The notes below the pieces were generated by a model. It did not search any database, was not told the origin of the DNA, and was given only the letters and a program-made list of their open reading frames with translations. Below are positions 41,540 through 49,357 of a stretch of DNA of 64,000 nucleotides, one piece after another. The stretch spans positions 1-64,000 of the forward strand of contig JBKHCS010000003.1 of NCBI GenBank assembly GCA_046541715.1, in the 5' to 3' direction. The position numbers were made by a program, and so were the translations under genes. Numbering within the stretch: the stretch's first letter is position 1; each line of letters begins with the position of its first letter. The stretch comes from CAYPUT01 sp046541715 (GTDB lineage: Bacteria; Spirochaetota; Spirochaetia; DSM-27196; PWMO01).

Positions 41540-41983
41540 TCATAGCCGTCCCTCGGACAGGTCCCGACAGAAGTCCGCGACCTTCTCCTTGATCTGATCG
41601 CGAATAGGACGAACGTAGGCAAGCCGCTCTTCCATCGACCCTTCGGCCTTTGAGGGATCGGGGAACGGCCAATGCAGCCGCTTCTTCTCCGCCGGAAAGA
41701 TGGGACACCGTTCCGCGGCCTCCGGGTCACAGACGGCGATAACGTAGTCGAACGCGTTCCCGGCTTCGTGCAGGTCGTAGACGCTTCGAGTCGCTTTACC
41801 CGTGATGTCGATTCCATCCTCTTTGAGGAGCTCGACGACGACGGGATTCAGGTTTCCCGGCTCGATACCGGCGCTCTCCACCTCCAGGTCCGGGCCACCG
41901 CAGGCATGCCGGAGGTACTCCTCCGTCATTTGGCTTCGAGCGCTGTTGTGGATACAGATGGCGAGAACGCGTGTTTTAGGCAC
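41540..41983 (-). CDS. arsC: Thioredoxin-coupled arsenate reductase (LMW-PTPase type)
   Basis: A 147-residue arsenate reductase. The phosphatase-like P-loop CIHNSARS holds Cys10 and Arg16, and two further cysteines in VCDPEAAERCPIFP complete the Cys relay for thioredoxin. The WPFPDPSKAEGS loop is typical of the family. It converts arsenate to arsenite, the substrate of ArsM. Its start overlaps the preceding arsR-arsC fusion by 8 nt. It is a second ArsC unit in addition to the one fused to ArsR. Confidence 0.93.
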   Translation of the reverse strand: MPKTRVLAICIHNSARSQMTEEYLRHACGGPDLEVESAGIEPGNLNPVVVELLKEDGIDITGKATRSVYDLHEAGNAFDYVIAVCDPEAAERCPIFPAEKKRLHWPFPDPSKAEGSMEERLAYVRPIRDQIKEKVADFCRDLSEGRL

Positions 41984-42860
41984 CCGCTTGCTCCTTCGAC
42001 TTATCCTTTTCTCTGATCGCCTCTACGAATTGGCGCACCGCCTCTTTGATGACATCACGCACTTCCCGCGTCTTGTGGAGAATCTCGTCCGGGGTTCCTT
42101 CGAACTTGGACGGGTCCGGGAACGGCCAGTTCAGCCTTCTCACCGGTCCCGGAAAGATCGGACAGCCCTCTTCGGCCTCTCGACTGCAGACCGTCACGAC
42201 ATAGGCAAACGTTTTTCCGGAGTTGTAGACGTCGAAGACGCTTCGGGTTTGCTTGTCGGAAATATCGATACCTTCTTCCTTCATCACCTTTACCACATTT
42301 GCGTTCAGTTCCCCGGGCTCGAGCCCCGCGCTTTCGACCTCGAAGAGGTCGCCGGCAAAGTGGCGTAGGTATTCCTCCGCCATCTGGCTCCGGGCGCTGT
42401 TGTGAACACAGACGAAGAGAACCGACTGCTTGTCGTCCGCCATTTTTTTCTCCTTGTGCTGGTATTCCGGCGGGTTATACCCCGCCGTATAGGTCACGAT
42501 GCAGCGGTCGCCTTGCCGCAGGTCGAGTCGCCATCGAAGTCGATCGAGGTCCTGGTTGAAGGGGGCGTCTTCTCGAGGAATCGTCGCGATGGTATCGAAG
42601 AGCCGTAGGGCAAAGGGATCCTCCGTGAGCCGGTAGTACATCAATCTGCCGCGACGGTCCTCTTCGACTAGGCCCGCCGAACGCAGTTGTCCCATGATGC
42701 GACTAACCGCGTACTGCGGACGCCGGAGGACGTCGACGAGCTCGCAGACACACAACGGCTCCCCGGCGGCCACGAGGACGCGGAGCGCCCGGAGTCGTGT
42801 TTCTTCGGACGAGGCCTTAAGCATGTCCACGTACCGGCTCATATATGCAGTATAGTGCAT
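41976..42860 (-). CDS. ArsR repressor fused to arsenate reductase
   Basis: A 294-residue fusion. Residues 1-125 form a winged-helix ArsR with the arsenic-sensing motif LCVCELVDVL (the CVC cysteines near 37-39) and recognition helix RRPQYAVSRIMGQLRSAGLV. Residues 140-294 form a complete ArsC with the P-loop CVHNSARS, the cysteine relay VCSREAEEGCPIFP and WPFPDPSKFEGT. The join is a lysine-rich linker. The first ATG lies exactly at the predicted transcription start inside the operator. A second ATG is at 42842. Fusing sensor and reductase would couple repression to the enzyme level, which is inference. Confidence 0.9.
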   Translation of the reverse strand: MHYTAYMSRYVDMLKASSEETRLRALRVLVAAGEPLCVCELVDVLRRPQYAVSRIMGQLRSAGLVEEDRRGRLMYYRLTEDPFALRLFDTIATIPREDAPFNQDLDRLRWRLDLRQGDRCIVTYTAGYNPPEYQHKEKKMADDKQSVLFVCVHNSARSQMAEEYLRHFAGDLFEVESAGLEPGELNANVVKVMKEEGIDISDKQTRSVFDVYNSGKTFAYVVTVCSREAEEGCPIFPGPVRRLNWPFPDPSKFEGTPDEILHKTREVRDVIKEAVRQFVEAIREKDKSKEQAGA

Positions 42861-42861
42861 A
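42844..42861. promoter_or_regulatory. Candidate ArsR operator
   Basis: A perfect inverted repeat TATGCA-N6-TGCATA overlaps the first ATG of the arsR-arsC gene and the predicted transcription start, with a further GTGCATA half-site next to it. This is where an autoregulatory ArsR would be expected to bind. Confidence 0.5.
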
Positions 42862-42866
42862 GGTGC

Positions 42867-42894
42867 ATAATAAGCAAGCTATAGGAAGTATCAA
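42867..42894 (-). promoter_or_regulatory. Candidate promoter of the arsenic operon
   Basis: On the minus strand TTGATA (plus-strand 42889-42894), a 16-bp spacer and TATTAT (42867-42872). The start is predicted at about 42860, the first ATG, so the message would be leaderless. The -35 lies in palindrome copy B. Confidence 0.5.
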
Positions 42895-42907
42895 CGAGCG
42901 TGTTGAT
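42890..42907. repeat. Dispersed palindrome, copy B
   Basis: ATCAAC-GAGCGT-GTTGAT, the same half-sites as copies A and C. It overlaps the -35 of the arsenic operon promoter, so a protein bound here could control it. Confidence 0.6.
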
Positions 42908-43013
42908 GAGAATTCAGTTAACTCTTTTAGATAAAGATAATTAGCGACGGTTTTTAGAGGTCTTTTCGCTTTTTCGAAACAACAGACGACGGCTAAAGAA
43001 GTTAGAGCGAAAT
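42908..43013. other. AT-rich intergenic block
   Basis: About 105 bp of clearly lower GC than the surroundings, bounded by palindrome copies B and C. No gene, clear promoter or terminator is visible in it. Confidence 0.5.
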
Positions 43014-43031
43014 ATCAACAGGCTTGTTGAC
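43014..43031. repeat. Dispersed palindrome, copy C
   Basis: ATCAAC-AGGCTT-GTTGAC, one mismatch from the consensus half-sites. It lies 6 bp beyond the 3' end of tRNA-Thr on the minus strand. Its centre is about 124 bp from that of copy B. Confidence 0.6.
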
Positions 43032-43036
43032 ACGTT

Positions 43037-43108
43037 AGCCAAGACGGGGATTCGAACCCCGGACCTGCTCATTACGAGTGAGCTGCTCTACCACTGAGCT
43101 ATCTTGGC
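43037..43108 (-). tRNA. tRNA-Thr (anticodon CGT)
   Basis: A 72-nt cloverleaf on the minus strand: acceptor GCCAAGA/TCTTGGC, D-arm GCTCAGTGGTAGAGC, anticodon stem GCTCA/TGAGC with loop CTCGTAA (anticodon CGT, reading ACG), T-arm CGGGG-TTCGAAT-CCCCG and discriminator T. CCA is not encoded. It stands alone beside palindrome C. Confidence 0.95.
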
Positions 43109-43112
43109 ACGT

Positions 43113-43141
43113 TTGAGCTGTTTACAAGCCGGAAATATACA
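43113..43141 (+). promoter_or_regulatory. Candidate promoter of the NDH-2/menA/yceI operon
   Basis: TTGAGC (43113-43118), a 17-bp spacer and TATACA (43136-43141). The leader to the ATG at 43219 would be about 70 nt. Both hexamers match only 4 of 6. Confidence 0.3.
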
Positions 43142-43218
43142 CCAAAGCGACACCGGAGAAAAAGGCCCTTCGCGGAAAGTTGTCGTCACGACAAAGCGTA
43201 AGTACCATTGTCGGGAAT

Positions 43219-44430
43219 ATGAGTGCCAAACGGATATGCGTCGTCGGGGGGGGCTTCGCCGGGGTGGCGGCGGCCCGGACTATTCTCGATCGTTACTCGG
43301 ATCTCCGGGTTACCCTTGTCGACCGCACGGGTCTTGCGACAATGGTTCCCGCACTTCCCGACGTTCTCTCGGGACGGGTTTCTAAAGAAGCCTTTGCCCG
43401 CCCCTTGGTGGAGGTCTTTAGGAGACATACGCCGGACCGTTTCTCGTTGGCTACCGACGAGATTACCGGGATCGACCTGGCCGAACGGAAGCTGACGGGG
43501 AACGAGGGGACCTACCAGTACGATGGTCTGGTCGTCGCAACCGGCTCGACCCCTGAGTATTACGGGTTTGCTCCGGAGAACGGCCGGCTACACACGGTGC
43601 ATACCCTAACGGCGGCTCTTGCTTTTCGCGACGCCGTAGCCCGGCGTCTGGAGAAAGGCCCCGTCGAGGTCATAGTCGTCGGGGGCGGCTACACCGGTCT
43701 CGAAGTCGCCGCCTCTCTTCGGAAAGGGGCGAAGAGCGGTGCCCACCGCCTCGGCATTACGGTGGTCGAAGCCGCACCGGAGGTTGTTACCTTCCTGGAC
43801 GCCAAGATTCGGCAGCGTATCGCAGACTACTTCGCCGGGTTGGATATACCCATCCGAACGGGCACGACCCTCAAAGAGTATGCCGACGAGACGGCGGTGC
43901 TTTCCGACGGCAGCCGGGTAGAGAAATGCCTCGTCTGTTGGTCCGCCGGCATGCGGGCTCCCGAAACCAAAATCTCCGGGGCTCTAGAGCGGGAGAAAGA
44001 CGGACGGATTTGTGTTTCCGAGCATCTGCAGCTCCCGGGCCACCCGGAAGTGTTCGTCGCCGGGGACACCGCGGCTCTCGAGAAAGAGGGGAGGGTGCTC
44101 CGACGGGCGGTGAACTTCTCTTACTATTCCGGAAAAGCTGCGGGGCGTAACGTAGCCGCCTACCTATCCGGGAAACGACTGCGTCCCTTTCGGCCCATCG
44201 ACTTGGGATGGATTATCCCCCTCGGAGACGTCAGCACCGGCCGCATCTTCGGCTCGATGCGGGTGGGAGACGCGTTCGGGCTACGGCTTCACTACACGAT
44301 GTGCGGATTTCGTCATTTCGGCGCCAAGGAGGCCTGGGAGTTCTACCGAACGGCCCTTCACCTCGGCCGCTCTCCGGAGCCCTTGTCCTCGCCCTCCTCC
44401 CGACCGGAAAGCGGTCCGGCTCCCGGATGA
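43219..44430 (+). CDS. Type II NADH dehydrogenase-like FAD oxidoreductase
   Basis: A 403-residue flavoprotein. The FAD Rossmann fold is CVVGGGFAGVAAA (residues 6-18), the NAD fold is VIVVGGGYTGLEVAA near 150-164, and the FAD tail is EVFVAGDTAAL near 280. The C-terminal segment (LGWIIPLGDVSTGRIFG) fits membrane-associated NDH-2 enzymes, which pass electrons from NADH to quinone without proton pumping. Cotranscription with menA and yceI supports a quinone-linked role, though other NAD(P)H oxidoreductases of this fold are possible. The ATG at 43219 is preceded by a weak GGGA. The stop overlaps the menA start. Confidence 0.85.
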   Translation: MSAKRICVVGGGFAGVAAARTILDRYSDLRVTLVDRTGLATMVPALPDVLSGRVSKEAFARPLVEVFRRHTPDRFSLATDEITGIDLAERKLTGNEGTYQYDGLVVATGSTPEYYGFAPENGRLHTVHTLTAALAFRDAVARRLEKGPVEVIVVGGGYTGLEVAASLRKGAKSGAHRLGITVVEAAPEVVTFLDAKIRQRIADYFAGLDIPIRTGTTLKEYADETAVLSDGSRVEKCLVCWSAGMRAPETKISGALEREKDGRICVSEHLQLPGHPEVFVAGDTAALEKEGRVLRRAVNFSYYSGKAAGRNVAAYLSGKRLRPFRPIDLGWIIPLGDVSTGRIFGSMRVGDAFGLRLHYTMCGFRHFGAKEAWEFYRTALHLGRSPEPLSSPSSRPESGPAPG

Positions 44431-45392
44431 CTCCTTTGAATGGTTCCGGGGGACCGGATCGGGCTCCGAGGGACCCCGGTGCGGCTGGTGGCGACTCTTT
44501 TCTCCGGCGGTGGGTACGGTCGCTGCGTCCCTATTCGTTTACCGCCTCGGTTATGCCGGTACTCTTAGCCGCCGCAATTGCTTCTACGATCCCGTCGGAA
44601 GCCGCGTGGTGGTGCTTGGTGCCCTTTGGCATCGCCGCGGTGCTGCTCCACGCCGGGACAAACGTACTCAACGACTACTACGACTATCTTCACGGAGTCG
44701 ACACGATCGGCGACCGGGACACCAGCCACGTCATTACCCAAGGCGTTATGACACCGAGGTTCATGAAGATATCGGGGCACCTCTACTTTCTCGCCGGAAT
44801 TGCCGTCGGCAGCACGATTGCCGTAACCCGGGGGCCTCTCTACTTCGTGGCCGGACTCTTGGGGGCCCTCGGGGCCTACTCCTACACGAACGCCCGGCTG
44901 AGCCTTAAGTACCACGCCCTCGGGGATCTCGCGGTATTCGTGTTAATGGGGCCGGCGCTCGTCGTCATGGGCGTCTGGGCTCTCGAGGGGACCCTGGTCG
45001 CCACGGCACCTCTTGCCTCAATTCCGGTCGCCATGCTGGTTACAGCGATTCTTCACGGTAACAACACGCGGAATATCGCCGAAGACACGGCCGCGGGAAT
45101 CAGTACCCTGGCAGGGCTTTTAGGCTTCGGTCCCTCGAAGCTCTTGTTTGCCGGACTCGTCGGCGCCTCCTATGCGGTTACAGTGGCACTGGTGTCATTC
45201 GGGACGGTCGGGTTGGGAGCCCTCCTGGCCTTTCTGAGCCTTCCCTTCGGGGTCTCCCTCGTCCGGACCGTTTTGTCGGCGGAGAGCCCTACCTTGCTCC
45301 TGCGGCTCCCGATGTCTACGGCTCAGGTTCACCTGGTTTTTTCCGTATTCTACGTTCTTGGGATCTTTCTTGGTGGCCTCACGGGTCTCTGA
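44427..45392 (+). CDS. menA: 1,4-dihydroxy-2-naphthoate polyprenyltransferase
   Basis: A 321-residue UbiA-superfamily membrane prenyltransferase. The first Asp-rich motif is NVLNDYYDYLHGVDT and the second is GNNTRNIAEDTAAG, as in MenA. About eight to nine membrane helices are seen. It attaches the isoprenoid chain to dihydroxynaphthoate in menaquinone synthesis. The ATG at 44427 overlaps the previous stop (ATGA). The first 35 residues are polar and Gly/Pro-rich. No other men genes are in the window. Confidence 0.9.
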   Translation: MTPLNGSGGPDRAPRDPGAAGGDSFLRRWVRSLRPYSFTASVMPVLLAAAIASTIPSEAAWWCLVPFGIAAVLLHAGTNVLNDYYDYLHGVDTIGDRDTSHVITQGVMTPRFMKISGHLYFLAGIAVGSTIAVTRGPLYFVAGLLGALGAYSYTNARLSLKYHALGDLAVFVLMGPALVVMGVWALEGTLVATAPLASIPVAMLVTAILHGNNTRNIAEDTAAGISTLAGLLGFGPSKLLFAGLVGASYAVTVALVSFGTVGLGALLAFLSLPFGVSLVRTVLSAESPTLLLRLPMSTAQVHLVFSVFYVLGIFLGGLTGL

Positions 45393-45409
45393 CCAATTAT
45401 CTTAGCTTT

Positions 45410-46123
45410 ATGCGACGAGTTGGTAAGATTGCGTTGGGGATTTTTGGGGTTCTCGCTGTTGGGCTTATCGGTTTTCTCGGCTATATCTGGTTCTCCGGGG
45501 GAACCGCAGAGCCGTCGCGGGAGACGGAAGCCGAAGAGGTCGCGCCCGGTCAACCGGAATCGGTGGTCTACTCCGCGGTTCCCGGAGAGTCGGAGGCTCG
45601 GTTCATTATCGAGGAGGTCCTCCGAGGACAACCGAATACAGTGGTCGGCGTTACCGATCAGGTAGACGGTTCGCTTTCCCTCCGGTTTCAGCCCCCGGAT
45701 GTTGAGATCGGGCAGTTCGTTATCAACGTGAGGAGCGTCGAGACCGACGACGAAGTGCGGGATCGGACAATTCGATCCCTCATCCTCGAGTCGAACAAAG
45801 ACGAATTCGAGTTTTCGACCTTTCAGCCGGCATCGATAGCCGGGGTTCCTGAATCGATCGCAACCGGGGACACCCTCGACCTCGAGGTTACCGGGGATCT
45901 AACCGTTCGGGACGTTACCCGCCCGGTTGTCTTTGACATGGCCCTCGAGGTCTCCTCCCGCGAAGAGATTCGGGGCACCGCAAACACGACGATCACCTGG
46001 GACGATTTCGATATCACCATTCCCTACGTCGGGGGAGACTCTATCGTCGCGAGCGTCGGGGACGAGGTGCGTCTCGAGCTCGACTTTCTCGCCCGGGCAA
46101 CCGAGAACTCGTCTCGGGAGTAA
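45410..46123 (+). CDS. YceI-family membrane-anchored lipid/isoprenoid-binding protein
   Basis: A 237-residue protein with an N-terminal membrane anchor (8-30), an acidic linker and a YceI lipocalin-like barrel (50-230). Family marks include YSAVPGESEARFIIEE and EFEFSTFQPASIAG and VTGDLTVRDVTRPVVFDM. YceI proteins bind polyisoprenoid or quinone-like lipids. Directly after menA this points to handling of menaquinone or its precursor, which is inference from context. The anchor replaces the cleavable signal common in the family. The start ATG follows menA by 17 nt. Confidence 0.87.
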   Translation: MRRVGKIALGIFGVLAVGLIGFLGYIWFSGGTAEPSRETEAEEVAPGQPESVVYSAVPGESEARFIIEEVLRGQPNTVVGVTDQVDGSLSLRFQPPDVEIGQFVINVRSVETDDEVRDRTIRSLILESNKDEFEFSTFQPASIAGVPESIATGDTLDLEVTGDLTVRDVTRPVVFDMALEVSSREEIRGTANTTITWDDFDITIPYVGGDSIVASVGDEVRLELDFLARATENSSRE

Positions 46124-46241
46124 ATCGCGCAGTTTAATCCAAACAGTCTACTCCACTTCTCTCCGTGAGGTTGGATACTCTAGGTGGGTTCCTCGCTCCC
46201 GAGGGTATTCGGAAAATGAGGACTCCCGGAGGATAGTCAAC

Positions 46242-47228
46242 ATGAAGAAACAATCTGACCGTCGCCTCTTTATCGCGTCGGCCATCCTGCTAACCCTTGT
46301 GGCCGCCGGAATCCTTGCTTCCTGCGCCCCGGCGGAAGAGGGGGATCAGCCGGTGTCCGTGACGTTCGGCGATATGACCTGGGATAGCGTCCGGGTACAC
46401 AATCGCATCGTCGCATTCATTCTCGAGGAGGGATACGGCGACTACACCATCGATTACACCGAAGGAGCCACGACGGCGATGGCCACCGGACTTCGACAGG
46501 GAGACCTCGACGTAATTCTCGAGTCCTGGCACAACAATTGGAACGACGCCTACGACGAGGCGATGGCGGCGGGCGAGTTTCTCGACCTTGGACCGAACTA
46601 CCCGGAAGCGCCCCAGGGCTGGTACGTCCCGACCTACGTTATCGAAGGGGACGCCGAGCGCGAAATCGAGCCGATGGCTCCGGATCTCGAAACCATCGAA
46701 GATCTTCCCGAATACTGGGAGGTCTTCAAAGACCCGGAAGAGCCGGACAAGGGCCGAATTATGGTGGGCCCCCCGGGATGGGAAGTTACCGAAACAAACG
46801 AGGAAGTGATGGAGGAGCACGGGCTCACCGATTACTACACCGCCTTCTTGCCCGGAAGCGACGCCGCCCTGAAGGCCTCCATGGAATCGGCCTACCGCCG
46901 GGAAGACCCCTGGCTCGGCTACCATTGGGAACCGACGTGGATCCTCGGAAAGCTCGACATGACGATGATCGAAGGCGTCGGTCTCTCAAGCGGACTGGTC
47001 CACAAGCTCGTTCATCCGAGCATGGAGGAACAGGCACCCGAGTTGGTAGAACTCCTCGAGCGCTACGAGACGACCCTGGAGCAGAACAACGCCTTTTTGG
47101 CCCAGATGCAGGAAAACGACTGGGACTACGATGACGCTGCCCAATGGTACCTCCGGGAGTACGAAAGCGATTGGACCACCTGGGTCGATGACGAGGTGGC
47201 GGAGCGGGTGCGAAGCGCGCTGGAATAG
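46242..47228 (+). CDS. Glycine betaine/proline-betaine substrate-binding lipoprotein
   Basis: A 328-residue OpuAC/ProX-type binding protein. The signal peptide ends in the lipobox ILASC with Cys acylated. The aromatic-rich segments VTFGDMTWDSVRVHN, ILESWHNNWNDAY, GWYVPTY and GYHWEPTWIL supply the tryptophan cage that binds quaternary amines. GGAGG precedes the ATG at 46242; the longer upstream frame overlaps yceI and is rejected. It delivers betaine to the permease encoded two genes downstream. Confidence 0.92.
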   Translation: MKKQSDRRLFIASAILLTLVAAGILASCAPAEEGDQPVSVTFGDMTWDSVRVHNRIVAFILEEGYGDYTIDYTEGATTAMATGLRQGDLDVILESWHNNWNDAYDEAMAAGEFLDLGPNYPEAPQGWYVPTYVIEGDAEREIEPMAPDLETIEDLPEYWEVFKDPEEPDKGRIMVGPPGWEVTETNEEVMEEHGLTDYYTAFLPGSDAALKASMESAYRREDPWLGYHWEPTWILGKLDMTMIEGVGLSSGLVHKLVHPSMEEQAPELVELLERYETTLEQNNAFLAQMQENDWDYDDAAQWYLREYESDWTTWVDDEVAERVRSALE

Positions 47229-47233
47229 AGCTT

Positions 47234-48439
47234 ATGAGCGAAGAGAGTCCCATTGTCCGCATCGAGGGCATTTGGAAGATTTTCGGTGCCGAACCGAAAC
47301 GAATCCTAAGAGACGAAGACCGTCACGCGGATAAGGAGGATATTCTGTCTCGAACGGGGCACGTCGTTGCCCTTCGGGACATCAGCCTTACCGTAGACGC
47401 CGGAGAGTTCTATGTAATCATGGGGCTCTCCGGGAGCGGTAAGTCCACCCTTATCCGGATTATCGAGCGTTTGATCGAGCCGACGGAGGGGAGGGTTATC
47501 GTCAAGGGGGAGGATGTCACCTCTTTCGGCAAGGAGCGGCTGGCGGATTTTCGCAAGCGCACGGTCAGTATGGTCTTTCAGAACTTCGGTCTTCTACCCC
47601 ATTACACGGTGCTCCAGAACGCCGCCTACGGCCTCAAAGCCCGGGGGGAGGATCGCGAGTCCCGAGAGGAGAAGGCCCGGGAGATTCTCAAAACCGTCGG
47701 CCTCAAAGGGTGGGAGGACTACTTCCCCTCATCTTTGAGCGGCGGGATGCAGCAGCGGGTTGGGATTGCCCGGGCTCTCGCAACCGAACCGGATATCCTT
47801 CTGATGGACGAGCCCTTCAGCGGCCTCGATCCGCTGATCCGGCGGAACATGCAGGACGAGATGGTCGACCTCCAGGCGTCCCTGAACAAGACCATCGTAT
47901 TCGTCACCCACGATCTCCACGAAGCCCTCAAGCTGGGGGACCGCATCGCCATCATGCGCAGCGGGGAAATCGTCCAGATCGGTACCCCGGAGGAGATCGT
48001 CTCCGAGCCTGCCGACGATTACGTCCAGCTATTCGTTCAGGACGCTTCCCCCGCACGGGTTTTCTCCGCCCAGAGCATCATGCAGGAGCCGACGATCACC
48101 GTCTATCGATGGCAGGGTCCGAGCGTCGCCCGCCGGATGATGGTCGACGCCAACCGTGAATGGGCCTACGTTCTCGACCGCCGGCAAAAGTTCTTAGGCG
48201 TCGTGCATCTCGACGACATCGAGGAACATCCCAAGGGGAAAGGGCAGGACTTCATGGATATTATTTCCGATGACGTGAGGAGCTGTTCCCCGGAAACCGT
48301 CGTCGAAGACCTCTTCCCCCTGGTCAGCGAGTCGAGCTTTCCGGTGGCGGTCCTCGACGAGCAAGACCACCTCCTCGGAGAGGTGCGGCCCCGGCATCTC
48401 TTCGAGATCATGAGCAAACAGGAGCAGACCGATGATTGA
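47234..48439 (+). CDS. proV: Glycine betaine ABC ATPase with CBS domains
   Basis: A 401-residue ProV/OpuAA-type ATPase. Walker A is GLSGSGKSTLIR near 64-75, the Q-loop is SMVFQNFGLLPHYTV, the signature is LSGGMQQRVGIARALA, Walker B is ILLMDEPFSGLDP, and the H-loop is FVTHDLHEALKLGD. A pair of CBS domains follows (about 280-395), the ionic-strength or c-di-AMP sensing module of this family. An insertion near 25-40 (acidic/basic, HADKEDILSRTG) is typical. It starts 5 nt after the binding protein and overlaps the permease by 8 nt. Confidence 0.94.
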   Translation: MSEESPIVRIEGIWKIFGAEPKRILRDEDRHADKEDILSRTGHVVALRDISLTVDAGEFYVIMGLSGSGKSTLIRIIERLIEPTEGRVIVKGEDVTSFGKERLADFRKRTVSMVFQNFGLLPHYTVLQNAAYGLKARGEDRESREEKAREILKTVGLKGWEDYFPSSLSGGMQQRVGIARALATEPDILLMDEPFSGLDPLIRRNMQDEMVDLQASLNKTIVFVTHDLHEALKLGDRIAIMRSGEIVQIGTPEEIVSEPADDYVQLFVQDASPARVFSAQSIMQEPTITVYRWQGPSVARRMMVDANREWAYVLDRRQKFLGVVHLDDIEEHPKGKGQDFMDIISDDVRSCSPETVVEDLFPLVSESSFPVAVLDEQDHLLGEVRPRHLFEIMSKQEQTDD

Positions 48440-49301
48440 GTTCCCAGGGTTTCTCAAGGTACCGCTGGCGGCCTGGGTGGATACGGCCATGGATTGGGTC
48501 CTGGACAACCTGGGTCCGTTCTTCGACTTTGTGGGTACGGTGGGTCTGCAGATCCTCCTGGCAGTGGAAACGGCGCTCCTCTGGATTCCCTGGTTCGTCG
48601 TCATTCTCGGCGTCGCCATCCTCGGCTGGAAGACCCTAGAAAAGTGGTCCTACGGGGTGATTATGGCGGTAATGCTCCTGTCGATCGGAAGCTTCGGCTA
48701 CTGGGAGCTCGCGATGCGCACCCTCGCCATCGTCTTAGTCTCCGTCGTAATCTCGCTGATCATCGGGATACCCCTCGGCATCCTGATGGCCTGGAACGAC
48801 CGCTTTCAGGCGTTTATCAAGCCCATCCTCGACGCGATGCAGACCCTCCCGACCTTCGTCTACCTCATCCCGGCCCTGATGCTCTTCGGTCTGGGAAAGG
48901 TACCCGCGACCTTCGCTACCATTATTTACGCCGTGCCGCCGGTCATCCGGCTTACCAACGTCGGCATCCGAGAGGTGCCTAAGGACGTCATCGAGGCCGC
49001 CCGGGCCTTCGGGTCCAACCGGCGCGAAGTCCTCTTCGACGTCCAGCTCCCCCTCGCGCGGCCTTCGATCCTGGTCGGGGTAAACCAGACGACGATGATG
49101 GCCCTTGCCATGGTCGTTATCGGATCGATGATCGGCGCCCGGACCCTCGGTATGGAGGTGCTGGTTGCCATCAACCGTATCGAAATCGGACAGGGCTTCG
49201 AGGCCGGTATAAGCATCGTCTTTATGGCGATTATCATCGACCGGATTACCCACGCCTTCGCCGAGCAGGAACACCAACAAACTCAGAAGGCGGAGTCTTA
49301 G
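48432..49301 (+). CDS. proW: Glycine betaine ABC permease
   Basis: A 289-residue ProW/OpuAB-type permease. About seven membrane helices are predicted. The cytoplasmic EAA motif is EVPKDVIEAARAFGSNRREVLFDVQLPLARPSI near 178-210. The family hallmarks AMQTLPTFVYLIPALMLFGLGKVPA and IGSMIGARTLGMEVL are present. It completes a betaine importer for osmoprotection. The order binding protein-ATPase-permease differs from E. coli proVWX but is common. Confidence 0.95.
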   Translation: MIEFPGFLKVPLAAWVDTAMDWVLDNLGPFFDFVGTVGLQILLAVETALLWIPWFVVILGVAILGWKTLEKWSYGVIMAVMLLSIGSFGYWELAMRTLAIVLVSVVISLIIGIPLGILMAWNDRFQAFIKPILDAMQTLPTFVYLIPALMLFGLGKVPATFATIIYAVPPVIRLTNVGIREVPKDVIEAARAFGSNRREVLFDVQLPLARPSILVGVNQTTMMALAMVVIGSMIGARTLGMEVLVAINRIEIGQGFEAGISIVFMAIIIDRITHAFAEQEHQQTQKAES

Positions 49302-49324
49302 GGCGCCTCGGCCCGAGTGATCCT

Positions 49325-49351
49325 TAAGAAAGCCCCGGGGCCACCGATAAT
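49325..49351 (+). promoter_or_regulatory. Candidate flagellar (sigma-28-like) promoter of flhO
   Basis: TAAGAAAG (49325-49332), a 10-bp spacer and ACCGATAA (49343-49350), compared with the sigma-28 consensus TAAAGTTT-N11-GCCGATAA. The -10 half is good and the -35 half modest. It can also be read as a sigma-70 -10 GATAAT ending 6 nt before the ATG. Either way the message would be leaderless. Confidence 0.35.
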
Positions 49352-49357
49352 GAGTAC

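Noticed and set aside
40630..43037. Arsenic genes as an island integrated at the 3' end of tRNA-Thr
   Set aside because: No repeat of the tRNA 3' end was found on the far side, no integrase or transposase is present, and base composition of the genes looks like the neighbours.
43095..43112. TTGGCACG followed by GAGC, resembling a sigma-54 promoter
   Set aside because: The GG to GC spacing is 9, not 10, and the sequence is the 5' end of tRNA-Thr read on the other strand.
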